A stretch of DNA of 55,184 nucleotides, taken from contig DASPTU010000048.1 of NCBI GenBank assembly GCA_035623255.1, forward strand, positions 1 through 55,184, read 5' to 3'. The translations under genes and the position numbers were made by a program. Source of the DNA: JAFAGX01 sp035623255. GTDB taxonomy: Bacteria > Acidobacteriota > Terriglobia > Terriglobales > Acidobacteriaceae. Below the pieces are notes generated by a model. That model made no database searches. It had not been told where the DNA came from and saw only the letters and a program-made list of their open reading frames with translations. This document shows, piece after piece, positions 44,979-53,798 of this stretch; position 1 is the stretch's first letter; each line of letters begins with the position of its first letter.

Positions 44979-46851
44979 ATGCACCTCTTTCCGCCGCCTG
45001 CGCCGGTCGGTCGATGCCGAAGCCCCGTTGTGCAACGTTGGGGATGGTCACAGGCAGGCGCCCACGAATTGCAATTTCGCCGAAAAGGGCTTTCACGGCA
45101 CTTGTCTCCGAGACGGCGGCATTGGAAAACGTACAAAGATAGTTCTGCACGACCGGGAAATCCTGCGCGAGATAAGGATTGCCTATGGCAATCATCACAG
45201 TTTTCTCCGCCGCGTGATCCAGGATTGCCTGCAGGAGTGCGCCATTCGCATCCGAGACTCCGACACTGTTTATTACTCCGTTCGGTCCTGGTAACGCTCT
45301 CCCCGCCGTTGGAACCACGTAGACGGCGGCAATGACCTTCTTGGCTTGCTCTACTGCCTTGAGCACATCCGGGGACATGGCATTTGCGATGCGCGAGTCT
45401 ACATAAAACACATTCATATTCGGAACGCGGGTGCGAAGTTGCCGTTCCAGCACCCGGCCTGCGTCGAGGCGGACATCCTCCGAGAAGATCACACACACGG
45501 TGTTATTGCTCACCGCCTCCACGTTCTGATACGGAAGACCGGCTGCAATAGTTCCGGAGCTTTTCAGGGGTAGAATTTTGCCGTTGTCACGGACGAGGGT
45601 GACCGCATCGTCCGAAATCTGCTGACCCATAGCCAGGTGATCCGGTTTGCCTACAAGTTCCTCGAGCGCCTGCAAGTTCACCAGGCGAGCTCTGTGCAAT
45701 CCCAGGGAGGCTTTTGCTTTCAACACCTTCAGGACTGAGGCATCAAGCTGGGTGGGGGTGATTTCGCCGTTTTGGACGGCCTGGAGCATGGCCCGGTAAG
45801 AGGCATCGAGATCCACGGGAAGGAGCAAGACGTCATTCCCGGCTTTGAAGGCATCTACGGCCGTTCTCCCGATGTTGCCGGAGTACATACGGGTCAGCGC
45901 GGCCATATCGAGTGCATCCGTTATCACGATTCCCTGAAAACCCAGCTGATTTCTTAGCAGTCCGGTCACAATCGCCAGCGATGTTGTCGCTACCTGGTTG
46001 GGCTGAGAATCCAACGACGGGACGGTCACGTGGGCAATCATGACCGAGTCCACGCCCGCGGCGATGGCTTGGCGAAAAGGTGGCAGTTCTACGGATTCCA
46101 GGCGAGCCATATTCCCGGTGACCTGGGCCACACCAAGATGCGAATCAGTGGCGGTGTCACCGTGGCCGGGAAAATGCTTGGCGGTGGTCATCATTCCATT
46201 TGCACGGGCGGCTCGAATGTATGCCGCGACGAGGTCACCGACTTGCTTCGGGTCCTCTCCAAAAGAACGAGTGTTGATGATCGGGTTGGCAGGATTTGAG
46301 TTGACATCCGCGTCGGGAAAGAAGTTCCAATGCACGCCGATCGCGCGTGCCTCCTCGGCTGTGATTCGGCCAAACGCTTCTGCATATTCAGACTTGGCTG
46401 CCGCGCCGAACGCCATGGCATGAGGGAAATCCGTAGTTCCGTGCAGGCGCATGCTGGCGCCACGTTCAAAATCTGCGGCGATCAGCAGCGGCAGCTTCGA
46501 GTCCTTTTGTAGACGGTTCAACAGCACTGCAGCTTCGTAAGGCTGGTTGCGATACAGAAAAGGAGGGTCCCAGCTCACAGTCATCGCAAAGGAGCCGATG
46601 TGGTATTTGGTCATGGTGTCCCGAAGCTGAACATATTGCGGGTTGTTTACGTTGAGGAACTCTGCGCGCACCCAGATCATGAACAACTGGCCGATTTTTT
46701 CTTCCGTGGAAAGCTTGTGGAGAGTTTTCTCGGCCCATTTTTCGCCCCCGCCATCGAGATGGATGGAACCTGGAGCCGAGTACTTCTCTTTTCCAAATGA
46801 GGCGGCGGAAAGCAAAAGACATATCCCAGCGACGATGATTGAACGCGGCAT
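44950..46851 (-). CDS. Exported GH3 beta-N-acetylhexosaminidase (NagZ-like)
   Basis: The 633-residue enzyme has a signal peptide (SIIVAGICLLLSAASFG) and a GH3 barrel with the NagZ-type loop KHFPGHGDTATDSHLGV (catalytic Asp-His pair) and the nucleophile in VITDALDMAALTRMYSG. A second GH3 domain follows from about residue 370 (DAVTLVRDNGKILPLKS onward). NagZ enzymes remove N-acetylglucosamine from peptidoglycan fragments. Enteric NagZ is cytoplasmic and single-domain; this one is exported and two-domain, as in Bacteroidetes and Bacillus. The start at 46851 is preferred to one 20 codons upstream. Confidence 0.9.
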   Translation of the reverse strand: MPRSIIVAGICLLLSAASFGKEKYSAPGSIHLDGGGEKWAEKTLHKLSTEEKIGQLFMIWVRAEFLNVNNPQYVQLRDTMTKYHIGSFAMTVSWDPPFLYRNQPYEAAVLLNRLQKDSKLPLLIAADFERGASMRLHGTTDFPHAMAFGAAAKSEYAEAFGRITAEEARAIGVHWNFFPDADVNSNPANPIINTRSFGEDPKQVGDLVAAYIRAARANGMMTTAKHFPGHGDTATDSHLGVAQVTGNMARLESVELPPFRQAIAAGVDSVMIAHVTVPSLDSQPNQVATTSLAIVTGLLRNQLGFQGIVITDALDMAALTRMYSGNIGRTAVDAFKAGNDVLLLPVDLDASYRAMLQAVQNGEITPTQLDASVLKVLKAKASLGLHRARLVNLQALEELVGKPDHLAMGQQISDDAVTLVRDNGKILPLKSSGTIAAGLPYQNVEAVSNNTVCVIFSEDVRLDAGRVLERQLRTRVPNMNVFYVDSRIANAMSPDVLKAVEQAKKVIAAVYVVPTAGRALPGPNGVINSVGVSDANGALLQAILDHAAEKTVMIAIGNPYLAQDFPVVQNYLCTFSNAAVSETSAVKALFGEIAIRGRLPVTIPNVAQRGFGIDRPAQAAERGAYVHSQAAGQ

Positions 46852-46983
46852 AAGCCGAAGATAGCACAAGGGTTGGCGCTCACCCGTCTGAGCGGTCACC
46901 AGGGCCGTCACCGCGCCGGTTATCGCGACAGGGCACGTTGGTTACTTGCGGGGTTCCAAGGGCAGGGTTCATGCTGAAGCGAT

Positions 46984-47502
46984 ATGCTGGATGTGGAACA
47001 ACTTTCGTACGCCTCAGAGGACTGGTCGCCTGAAGCGATGTGCGACAAGGTGTCCAGAATCTTCCAGGTCAAGCAAACTGAAGTGGCATTGTTGGAACTT
47101 CGCGGGAAATTGTTGCATTTCGTATTCCCCACCGAACTGAAAACCGCCGGCGCCATTCCACTGTCGAGTTCAGCGGTTGCGGCACGAACCGCGCAGACGA
47201 AGAAAGCGGAACTCTTTAACGGCTTTACGCAAGTCAATCACTTTAGCGTCTTTGAGCTGGTGAAAATCGGGGACAGCGGATTGGACGACCAGGTAATTCA
47301 GAAGCTTATGTCTGCGCCAGTCATCAACGGCGTAGGGGAAGTCCTGGGAGTTATTCAAATCTCTCGCAAAGGGCCGCGCCCCAACATTGCAGGTCCAGAC
47401 TTTACCCCGGCGGACTTGCAGAAGCTCCAGTCAGTTGCCAACTTCATCGCCAAGTTTATGGCAAAGGCCAGAGCAGCGGCGCAAGCTGCAGCCCAGCTTT
47501 AA
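46984..47502 (+). CDS. GAF-domain protein
   Basis: The 172-residue protein looks like a single GAF domain (MCDKVSRIFQVKQTEVALLE, KLLHFVFPTEL, IPLSSSAVAARTAQTKKAEL, APVINGVGEVLGVIQISRKG), ending in an alanine-rich helix. Such domains bind small ligands or mediate dimerisation. No output domain is attached. It is divergent from the glycosidase gene. The following 208 bases contain CACGTCAC twice (47544 and 47567) and the leader of the next gene. Confidence 0.75.
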   Translation: MLDVEQLSYASEDWSPEAMCDKVSRIFQVKQTEVALLELRGKLLHFVFPTELKTAGAIPLSSSAVAARTAQTKKAELFNGFTQVNHFSVFELVKIGDSGLDDQVIQKLMSAPVINGVGEVLGVIQISRKGPRPNIAGPDFTPADLQKLQSVANFIAKFMAKARAAAQAAAQL

Positions 47503-47710
47503 TCATCCCTGTTAGTTGTGCCAACAACAACAAGCTACGAGTTCACGTCACAGATGATGCGTGACTCACGTCACTGACAACGTGGATGAATCCGTGCGTA
47601 GTAATATTGCGCCAGCTTGCCCCCCGAAGAGCCGTTCCTGCCTACTGAAACGCACCCCCTGCGGACGAGCTGTCTGAATTTCCTGATCAAGAATCAAGGA
47701 GGCTACCGCT

Positions 47711-48748
47711 ATGTGGGGACAATTGCGGAGTCTGGTTTGCACCCTAAGCGCTACGGTTCTGGTTGGTGTTTTGGTTCTACTGGCGGGATGTGGTGGAGGA
47801 ACACTCGGGGTCGGTGGTGGCACGGCTGGCGCAGGAGGCGGCGGTGGAGGCGGAGGAGGCGGCGGAGGCGGTGGCGGTGGAGGCAGTGGCGGAGTGGCCC
47901 CTGCTAGTGTCGCCTACCTGACCTGGAGCAGCGGAACTGGCCTCGGCCCCTACTACTATCAGGTCAACTTGATGAGCAGCACCGGGGTAAAGCCGGTAGG
48001 ATCGCCCGACACGTGGGAGCGCGCGCGCCTCTCCCCCGACGGCAAGAAGATCGTTTTTTCGAAGATGGTCTTCTTTGACGATACATGGAGGCTCCAGATA
48101 GGGGTCATGAACGCGGATGGCTCCGGCCAGACAAACTTAACGAATTCCGGAGAGAGCCTCTGTCCAGTATTCACGCCAGACGGCACCAAGATCCTCTACC
48201 AACATCTACCCGGGCCGGCGCTTTACAGCAACTGGGACTTGATTCTGATGAATGCCGACGGTAGCAATCCTGTTAACCTCACCAACCAGAACGGAACCAG
48301 CTATCTGTATCCCGCCATCTCGCCAGACGGCAAGACAATCGCCGTAGAGGTAAAAGGTGCGAACGGTGGCCTGGCTACCATGAACATCGATGGGTCGGGA
48401 TTCAAGGTGATCGCGCAGGGCAAGTTCTCATGGCCGGCTTTTGGCGTGGACGGCTCGAAAATTTTTGTGACCTACTACAACGGTACTGGAAACGACATTG
48501 ATGTTATCGACTCGGACGGCACAAATCAGACCGCGCTCACGACCAGCAACTACGATGAATGTCCGGTGGTCGCGGGCAACAAGGTCGTGTTTATGTCTAC
48601 CCGGGATTCGCAGACGCACTCCGCCTCCGATTTCGAGATCTATGAGATGAATCCCGATGGGTCGGGAATCACTCGCTTAACCAACAACACGGTTTATGAC
48701 GGCTTTTTCGATTTTGGGTTATGGCCGATGTTACCGGCCTGGAGGTAA
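47711..48748 (+). CDS. TolB-like beta-propeller lipoprotein with poly-glycine linker
   Basis: The 345-residue protein has a lipoprotein signal (LVGVLVLLAGCGGG). A run of about 17 consecutive glycines follows at residues 41-57, then propeller repeats of the TolB/WD40-like PD40 type (RARLSPDGKKIVFSKM, CPVFTPDGTKILYQHL, YPAISPDGKTIAVEVK, MNADGSGQTNLTNSG). AAGGAGG precedes the ATG. The glycine run is a likely flexible tether holding the propeller away from the membrane. The ligand is unknown. Confidence 0.85.
   Translation: MWGQLRSLVCTLSATVLVGVLVLLAGCGGGTLGVGGGTAGAGGGGGGGGGGGGGGGGGSGGVAPASVAYLTWSSGTGLGPYYYQVNLMSSTGVKPVGSPDTWERARLSPDGKKIVFSKMVFFDDTWRLQIGVMNADGSGQTNLTNSGESLCPVFTPDGTKILYQHLPGPALYSNWDLILMNADGSNPVNLTNQNGTSYLYPAISPDGKTIAVEVKGANGGLATMNIDGSGFKVIAQGKFSWPAFGVDGSKIFVTYYNGTGNDIDVIDSDGTNQTALTTSNYDECPVVAGNKVVFMSTRDSQTHSASDFEIYEMNPDGSGITRLTNNTVYDGFFDFGLWPMLPAWR
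47840..47895 (+). repeat. GGN microsatellite coding poly-glycine
   Basis: About 18 consecutive GGN codons with mixed third bases encode the glycine tether of the propeller lipoprotein. The length could vary by slippage in steps of three without breaking the frame. Confidence 0.8.
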
Positions 48749-48821
48749 TGGATTGGGAAGCAGAAGTCTCAGCTTACACGTTGTAGAGCCCTCGAAAACT
48801 GCCGTGGCGACGAGAGTGTGA

Positions 48822-49145
48822 TTACGCCTGTGCGGCCGGTGCTGGCGGAGGCGGTGCAGCCTGACTTACACCAGTGTTGACTAGGTCCTTTAATTCCTTA
48901 CTAGGCTTGAAGAATGGAATTTTCTTGGCGGGAACTTCCACGCGATCGCCGGTCTTGGGATTGCGTCCAACACGAGGCTTGCGCTGCCGGGTGCGAAAGC
49001 TGCCAAAACCGCGAATCTCGATTTTATCGCCAACACGGAGGGAGCGCACGATACTGTCAAAGATCGTCTCGACAATAACTTCACTGTCTTTTCGCGTCAG
49101 CTCTGCGAGCCGTGAGACCTCGTCAATCAAGTCCGCTTTTGTCAT
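48822..49145 (-). CDS. HU/IHF-family DNA-binding protein (first copy)
   Basis: The 107-residue protein begins MTKADLIDEVSRLAELTRKD and has the DNA-gripping arm (GFGSFRTRQRKPRVGRNPKT), as in HU and IHF proteins that bend DNA. A proline/alanine tail (AAPPPPAPAAQA) is added. The start at 49145 gives the family N-terminus, although the frame is open 27 codons upstream. EIRGFGSF and RVGRNPKTG lean towards IHF. A second copy lies at 53400. Confidence 0.92.
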   Translation of the reverse strand: MTKADLIDEVSRLAELTRKDSEVIVETIFDSIVRSLRVGDKIEIRGFGSFRTRQRKPRVGRNPKTGDRVEVPAKKIPFFKPSKELKDLVNTGVSQAAPPPPAPAAQA

Positions 49146-49343
49146 ACGCCTTTTCGCTCCGTAACGGGAAATGGAATCCAGTGGCTGTTTTCGGTCTGGC
49201 TCCCTGACCACCTTCGGGGCCTGCATAACCTTCTCAAATTTCAGGGGTTCTGCGCAAGGGGCAAATTTTCAGGCGAAGCAGCTGCCAGCCGACTGGCCTG
49301 CGGCGTAGCGTTGCAGGCTTTTTAGTTCTTGACGTCACACGCT

Positions 49344-49372
49344 ATAATGTCTATAGAATAAGTAGACATTAT
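49344..49372. promoter_or_regulatory. Operator-like inverted repeat upstream of HU gene
   Basis: ATAATGTCTA (49344-49353) and its exact complement TAGACATTAT (49363-49372) are separated by nine AT-rich bases. The 363-base gap between sppA and the HU gene is otherwise without a gene. It is about 200 bases before the HU start and may be a repressor site; the cognate regulator is unknown. Confidence 0.5.
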
Positions 49373-49412
49373 GCAAGTCTGCTGCTCAAGGGGGCCGGTC
49401 AACAGATTCCCT

Positions 49413-49455
49413 ACGGCACACCGTCTCCGGCAAAAATGCTGGAGGCGTGTGCCGT
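49413..49455 (-). terminator. Long imperfect hairpin downstream of sppA
   Basis: ACGGCACACCGTCTCCGGC (49413-49431) pairs with GCTGGAGGCGTGTGCCGT (49438-49455), about 17 base pairs with small bulges. It starts 53 bases after the sppA stop. No T-run follows, so termination is possible but unproven; it could instead protect the message end. Confidence 0.4.
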
Positions 49456-49508
49456 GGAGGCACCAAGAAACTGATTTTTAACGCTGGCCTAGCAGACCGG
49501 ACTCGGTT

Positions 49509-50423
49509 TCATTTCCAGAGGTAATAGAACCCTGGCTGCCTTTCCAGAAGTTTCTCGCGGGTTGGCAGCAGTTGCGACAGATCGCCGAAAAGCAAATCGA
49601 AAAGAGTTTCGCGTTTGCGCTCGGGATGAACCAGAGTGGGTTCGCCTTTGATCCCCACCGTCCTAGCCGTGTCTTCAACCGCCGCCTGGAAGTCGGCGAT
49701 CTGATCGATCAAATGCATGCCAAGCGCTTCCTGGCCGGTCCAGACGCGGCCATCGGCGATGGCTTTAATGTCAGACTCTTTCTCATGGCGGCCTTCGGCA
49801 ACAGCCTGCACAAATTGTCCGTACATGTTATCGATCAAAGATTGCATGTAGGCGCGCTCGGCGGGAGTCATGGCGCGGCTGGGATCCCCGGTATCTTTGA
49901 ATTCTCCGACCTTCAGGACCTCTGGCTTGAGTTTGGCCCAGTGCATCAGGTCGCCATAGTTCACCCATTCGGCGATCACGCCGATTGAACCCACGATGCT
50001 GCCGTTATCGGCATAGATTTTGTTTGTGGCCGAGGAAACGTAATAGGCGCCGCTCGCACCGACAGTCTCAATCGAGGCCACAATGCGTTTCCTTTTGTCG
50101 TCGCGAACCCGCTTGACCTCGCGATAGATTTCCTCCGATGCCGCGACTCCGCCACCGGGGGAATTGACGTGGAGAATGATTGCCTTGATGGAATCGTCCT
50201 CGCGAAACTTCTTGATCTGCGGGACGACAATCTTTGGATCAATAATGACGCCTTCGAGGTCAACGACGCCGATTTTGTCGCCGAAGCTGGTTAGCGAGGT
50301 TTCTTCGCCGCCAGAGTGCAAGACCAGATAGACCAGGGTGAAGACCGAGAGCACAAATAGGAAGAATGCTCCGCCACCGATTACGATCCACAGTAGCGTG
50401 TGTGAGCGACGATTCTCCGACAT
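49509..50423 (-). CDS. sppA: Signal peptide peptidase SppA (short type)
   Basis: SppA degrades leftover signal peptides in the membrane. The 304-residue protein has an N-terminal membrane anchor (TLLWIVIGGGAFFLFVLSVF) and the S49 catalytic region: IILHVNSPGGGVAASEEIYR, the serine in VGASGAYYVSSATNKIYA, then SIVGSIGVIAEWVNY, and ADGRVWTGQEALGMHLID. The ATG at 50423 is preferred, as the 65 codons upstream look non-coding. Confidence 0.92.
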   Translation of the reverse strand: MSENRRSHTLLWIVIGGGAFFLFVLSVFTLVYLVLHSGGEETSLTSFGDKIGVVDLEGVIIDPKIVVPQIKKFREDDSIKAIILHVNSPGGGVAASEEIYREVKRVRDDKRKRIVASIETVGASGAYYVSSATNKIYADNGSIVGSIGVIAEWVNYGDLMHWAKLKPEVLKVGEFKDTGDPSRAMTPAERAYMQSLIDNMYGQFVQAVAEGRHEKESDIKAIADGRVWTGQEALGMHLIDQIADFQAAVEDTARTVGIKGEPTLVHPERKRETLFDLLFGDLSQLLPTREKLLERQPGFYYLWK

Positions 50424-50536
50424 ATAGTGAAGTAGTTTAGCACCGGAAATGATCGCAGGTTTCGGGTGCCTGATTCCGGAATCGACCATGCGACTTTCGG
50501 CGTGGAGCGTCGTCAGCTGTGGCTTACGATTAAGCT

Positions 50537-51343
50537 TCAGTCCATGTGCTGGGCCTGGCGCTCGATCGACCAGACGTCTTCGGGATTCTTCCCAAATGGA
50601 TAGACGTGAACCATCCATCCGAAAATCTGGGGGATGAATCTGCCTCCGGCGGCGTCGCAGGCTTCCTTGGTGGCGATCGAGCCATGCAGACCGAATTGTG
50701 GATTTGGCTGAAACCCTTCTCCGCTCTTCTCAGAGGGAGCAATGCATAGGTTCACGTGCGCATGCCACTGGGCGACGCTGAGAGGAATGCGCGAGTTGAG
50801 TTCGTCTTCCGATGCGAATTTGGGTGCGGTATACATCACGCCAATCAGCTTGTACCCGTCGCCGTTTTTCTCATAGAGCAGAGAAGTTGGGTGATCGGCA
50901 TTGAAGTGCCACCTGGCCTCGGCCGCGTAAGCATAGTTGGTGAAGTGATACTGCTTCTGCGGAACGTTCGGCATGAAGATCTGGAATCCATCGGCAAGCG
51001 CGACTTTGTAGTCGGTATATTTTTCCGCCGCCTTGCGGGCCGCCTGGGCCACCTGGTCGGCTTTTTCCTGGTCGCCGGGCTGCGACTGCCGGATAGTGCT
51101 CATCTTCATGTGCGGTCCCATGTCCATGTGATGGCCTTCCATGGCTTTCATCGCAGAGGTGCTGCCGTCGTTATCCATGCCAGGCATGTCATGGGGCGCA
51201 GCCGAATGCATGCTCGACATATCGTGAGTTGACATGTCCATGCCCGACATATCGCCTTGCTGGTTTTGGGACGGTTGCTGCGACCAGAGAAGAGAAAGGG
51301 AAAACAACGTGATCCAAGCCAACGTCACTGCTCGGTTGCGCAT
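50537..51343 (-). CDS. Exported Met/His-rich protein, unknown function
   Basis: The 268-residue protein has a signal peptide (VTLAWITLFSLSLLWSQ) and a segment at about residues 30-85 rich in methionine and histidine (MSGMDMSTHDMSSMH, HDMPGMD, HHMDMGPHMKM), typical of periplasmic copper or silver binding. The C-terminal 150 residues form an unknown domain with well-spaced histidines (KQYHFTNYAYAAEARWHFNA, VAQWHAHVNLCIAP, FGWMVHVYPF). The start at 51343 is preferred to one nine codons earlier. No copper-export genes are adjacent. Confidence 0.75.
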   Translation of the reverse strand: MRNRAVTLAWITLFSLSLLWSQQPSQNQQGDMSGMDMSTHDMSSMHSAAPHDMPGMDNDGSTSAMKAMEGHHMDMGPHMKMSTIRQSQPGDQEKADQVAQAARKAAEKYTDYKVALADGFQIFMPNVPQKQYHFTNYAYAAEARWHFNADHPTSLLYEKNGDGYKLIGVMYTAPKFASEDELNSRIPLSVAQWHAHVNLCIAPSEKSGEGFQPNPQFGLHGSIATKEACDAAGGRFIPQIFGWMVHVYPFGKNPEDVWSIERQAQHMD

Positions 51344-51485
51344 ATAAATCCCCCCACATAGCTTGAACACTTGGAAATATCGCTTGTTTCGCGATCTCTG
51401 AACAACTCTCGGAATCGAGAATGCGGTAACTTCGGTCGCCGGCTTTGCGCAAGCCGATATTGTCGATGATCTGCTTCACCATGTT

Positions 51486-53108
51486 CTACGGTTCGGCGCC
51501 CCGGCTGAGTTCTTCGGCTTCACGCTCGGCGATGCGTGGGTAAATGACACCCCTTCGGCGCCGCAGGTCTCCCGGCAACTGCGACTTGGTGAACCACAAT
51601 CCGACTGCGGCTGCGGCCGCCCAAGTGAGGGTGATCAGGGCGAGAGTGTAAATGTCAGCTAAGTGGCTGCGATAAACAATGACGTGACTTGCGACCAGGT
51701 GGCTCAGCAATCCGGCAAAAACAGCAGTGATCGCGGCTTTTCCCAACTCTCCCCATTGGAGTTCGTTGGCAGGCACGAGTTTGCGCCGGTGGAGAAGGAT
51801 TGCGATGACAAGCGTATTCGCGATAATTCCGAGATCGGAAGCGATAGCAAGTCCAACGGTGGAGAACGTGTGATAGAGCGCGGCGTAAATGGGAATCGAA
51901 GCGGCAGTGATGATGCTGCTGGCGATCATGGGCGTGAGAGTGTCTCCCGCGGCGTAGAAAGCGCGAGCGTAAAGCGCCTGCGCCGACCAGAAAGCCAGCG
52001 ACAGCGAAAACCAGAAGAAATACACGGCAGTAGTTTGCGAATCGGAGAAGTGCATCCGGCCGCGGCGATAGACGAGATCAATGAGCGGCACGGCGGCAAC
52101 GGTCATAAGGCTCGTGGCAAGTAAAGACGCGGCGGCGATACGGTAAATCGAGGCGTTCACAGTGGCGCTGAACTCGCGCATCCGCTTTTCGCCAAATAGC
52201 CGGGCAAAAAAGGGAAGCGACGCCTGCCCTGTGGCTTGCCCAAGCACGGCAATGGGGACAGCGAACAGACGCTTGGCATAATTCAGGCGAGTAATATCGC
52301 CGACGCTGCTGGAAGCGAAATAGCGAAGGATCCAGTCGTCGGCGGTGACCAGCGAAACTCCCAGCATCAGCGGAATCGAGAGCCGCACCCATTCGCGGAA
52401 GGCGGGATTGCGAATGTCGAACGAAATGCTGTAGCCCGTCCCAATGCGCGCTGCGCCGATCGCATTGACGAGGAATGGTCCGAGGAAACTGCCGACCAAT
52501 GCGCCATAAGCAAGCGACGAAATCCCAATCTGACGGGAGAACAGCAATCCTCCGACAATGATGGCAAGGTTATAAAGCAGCGGACCAAAAGCGGGAAATA
52601 AGAATAATCGGTGCGATAGCAACACTGCGGAAACTACGCCGCCGACGTAAAAGAAAATCTGGGCGGGAAGGAGAATGCGGGTCAGGTGGACACAAAGCAG
52701 AAGCTGCTCGGCGCTGAAGCCGCTGAACAGATGGCGCTCAATCTGGGGGGTGAAGATTTCCGCCAGGATGGTGCCGATCCCGAGCACCAGCGTCATGACC
52801 GTGATGATCACCGAGAAGGTCTTCTGTGCGTCTTCTTCTCTTTTTTCCGCCAGGAACCGGGTGTAGATCGATACAAACGTGATGGAGGCGGTGCCGCCGG
52901 CGACAAGGTAATTCAGGACATCAGGGATAGTGAAGCCGGCGACGTAGGCGTCGGTTTGCGGCCCAGCTCCGAATGCCCAGGCAATGTAGGCCTCGCGGAC
53001 ATAGCCGATCACGCGCGAGAGCATGACGGCGGTGATCATCAGCAGGGTGGCAGAAAAGGCACTGTGCTGGTGCGAAGGCCGAAGCAGGCGGAGCGCGCGA
53101 GTCAGCAT
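51486..53108 (-). CDS. murJ: Lipid II flippase MurJ (MviN)
   Basis: MurJ moves lipid-linked peptidoglycan precursor across the inner membrane. The 540-residue protein has about 14 membrane helices and conserved pieces: VMLSRVIGYVREAYIAWAFG, GGTASITFVSIYTRFLAEK, QIGISSLAYGALVGSFLGPF and ALYARAFYAAGDTLTPM. Charged residues in helices 1 and 2 fit the transport cavity. It stands alone on the minus strand. Confidence 0.92.
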   Translation of the reverse strand: MLTRALRLLRPSHQHSAFSATLLMITAVMLSRVIGYVREAYIAWAFGAGPQTDAYVAGFTIPDVLNYLVAGGTASITFVSIYTRFLAEKREEDAQKTFSVIITVMTLVLGIGTILAEIFTPQIERHLFSGFSAEQLLLCVHLTRILLPAQIFFYVGGVVSAVLLSHRLFLFPAFGPLLYNLAIIVGGLLFSRQIGISSLAYGALVGSFLGPFLVNAIGAARIGTGYSISFDIRNPAFREWVRLSIPLMLGVSLVTADDWILRYFASSSVGDITRLNYAKRLFAVPIAVLGQATGQASLPFFARLFGEKRMREFSATVNASIYRIAAASLLATSLMTVAAVPLIDLVYRRGRMHFSDSQTTAVYFFWFSLSLAFWSAQALYARAFYAAGDTLTPMIASSIITAASIPIYAALYHTFSTVGLAIASDLGIIANTLVIAILLHRRKLVPANELQWGELGKAAITAVFAGLLSHLVASHVIVYRSHLADIYTLALITLTWAAAAAVGLWFTKSQLPGDLRRRRGVIYPRIAEREAEELSRGAEP

Positions 53109-53291
53109 TTCAGCCGCAAATCACCTGATCGGAATGGACGTACTCATGCATGGGTATGTTGATTAGAGCGTAACAGAGGCGTGCGGGAAATCGGCGTGCA
53201 TCTCAAGGGTCGCTGGTGGCAAAGCAGCGAAGTCGCTGCTGGAAGCGGGGTTTGCACGGATTAGGCCCTGGATTCCCACACATTTCCACAG

Positions 53292-53321
53292 TTGACTTTC
53301 GTCTCTACGCGGCGCTAAATA
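53292..53321 (+). promoter_or_regulatory. Sigma-70-type promoter of second HU gene
   Basis: TTGACT (53292-53297) and TAAATA (53316-53321) are 18 bases apart, in the 291-base gap upstream of the HU gene. Transcription would begin near 53328, giving a leader of about 70 bases. Confidence 0.55.
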
Positions 53322-53399
53322 TGGCCGCCGGGTTTCAACACCTCAGGGAACGCCACTCCCATGCGCTTTTTGAGGACCAGAGACCTGCCAGGAGAGACG

Positions 53400-53681
53400 A
53401 TGAACAAAGCCGATCTCATTGACCGCATTGCAGCGGGCAGCGGCATCAGTAAAGCGCAGGCCGCCACCGCGATCGACACGTCGGTAGAAGCGATCACCGG
53501 CGCGTTGAAAAAAGGCGAGAGAGTCGCGTTGATTGGATTTGGCACTTTCTCGGTATCGCAGCGAAAAGCCCGCAATGGACGCAATCCGCAAACGGGCGCC
53601 ACGATCAAAATCGCGGCGCGGAAAGTCGCGAAGTTCACACCCGGGGCCGAACTCAGGAAGGCAGTCAACCGCACCAAGTAG
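53400..53681 (+). CDS. HU-family DNA-binding protein (second copy)
   Basis: The 93-residue protein begins MNKADLIDRIAAGSGISKAQ and carries the HU arm (FGTFSVSQRKARNGRNPQTG) and the C-terminal KFTPGAELRKAVN, the full length of classical HU. AGGAGAG precedes the ATG at 53400. It has its own promoter and terminator, so it is a single-gene unit. It is distinct from the proline-tailed copy at 48822. Confidence 0.94.
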   Translation: MNKADLIDRIAAGSGISKAQAATAIDTSVEAITGALKKGERVALIGFGTFSVSQRKARNGRNPQTGATIKIAARKVAKFTPGAELRKAVNRTK

Positions 53682-53703
53682 GGATCAGAATTTCGTTCGA
53701 AGA

Positions 53704-53731
53704 CGGCAGGGCGCGTGCCCTGCCGTTTTTT
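53704..53731 (+). terminator. Intrinsic terminator of second HU gene
   Basis: CGGCAGGGC (53704-53712), loop GCGT, GCCCTGCCG (53717-53725), then six T residues. It starts 23 bases after the stop. Confidence 0.93.
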
Positions 53732-53798
53732 ATTGGGGTCCGGATCTCTGGAAGAACCTACTGAATCAGCGCGGCTCTGAGCGACCGAATTAGAGACG

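Noticed and set aside
49329..49348. TTGACG and TATAAT as a plus-strand promoter
   Set aside because: The two hexamers are only eight bases apart, far short of the usual 16-18, and no plus-strand gene follows.
51354..51482. Minus-strand frame beginning MVKQIIDNIGLRKAG directly after murJ
   Set aside because: The first 40 codons read plausibly, but it then continues out of frame into the start of the Met/His-rich gene. It may be a gene remnant; evidence is too thin to call.
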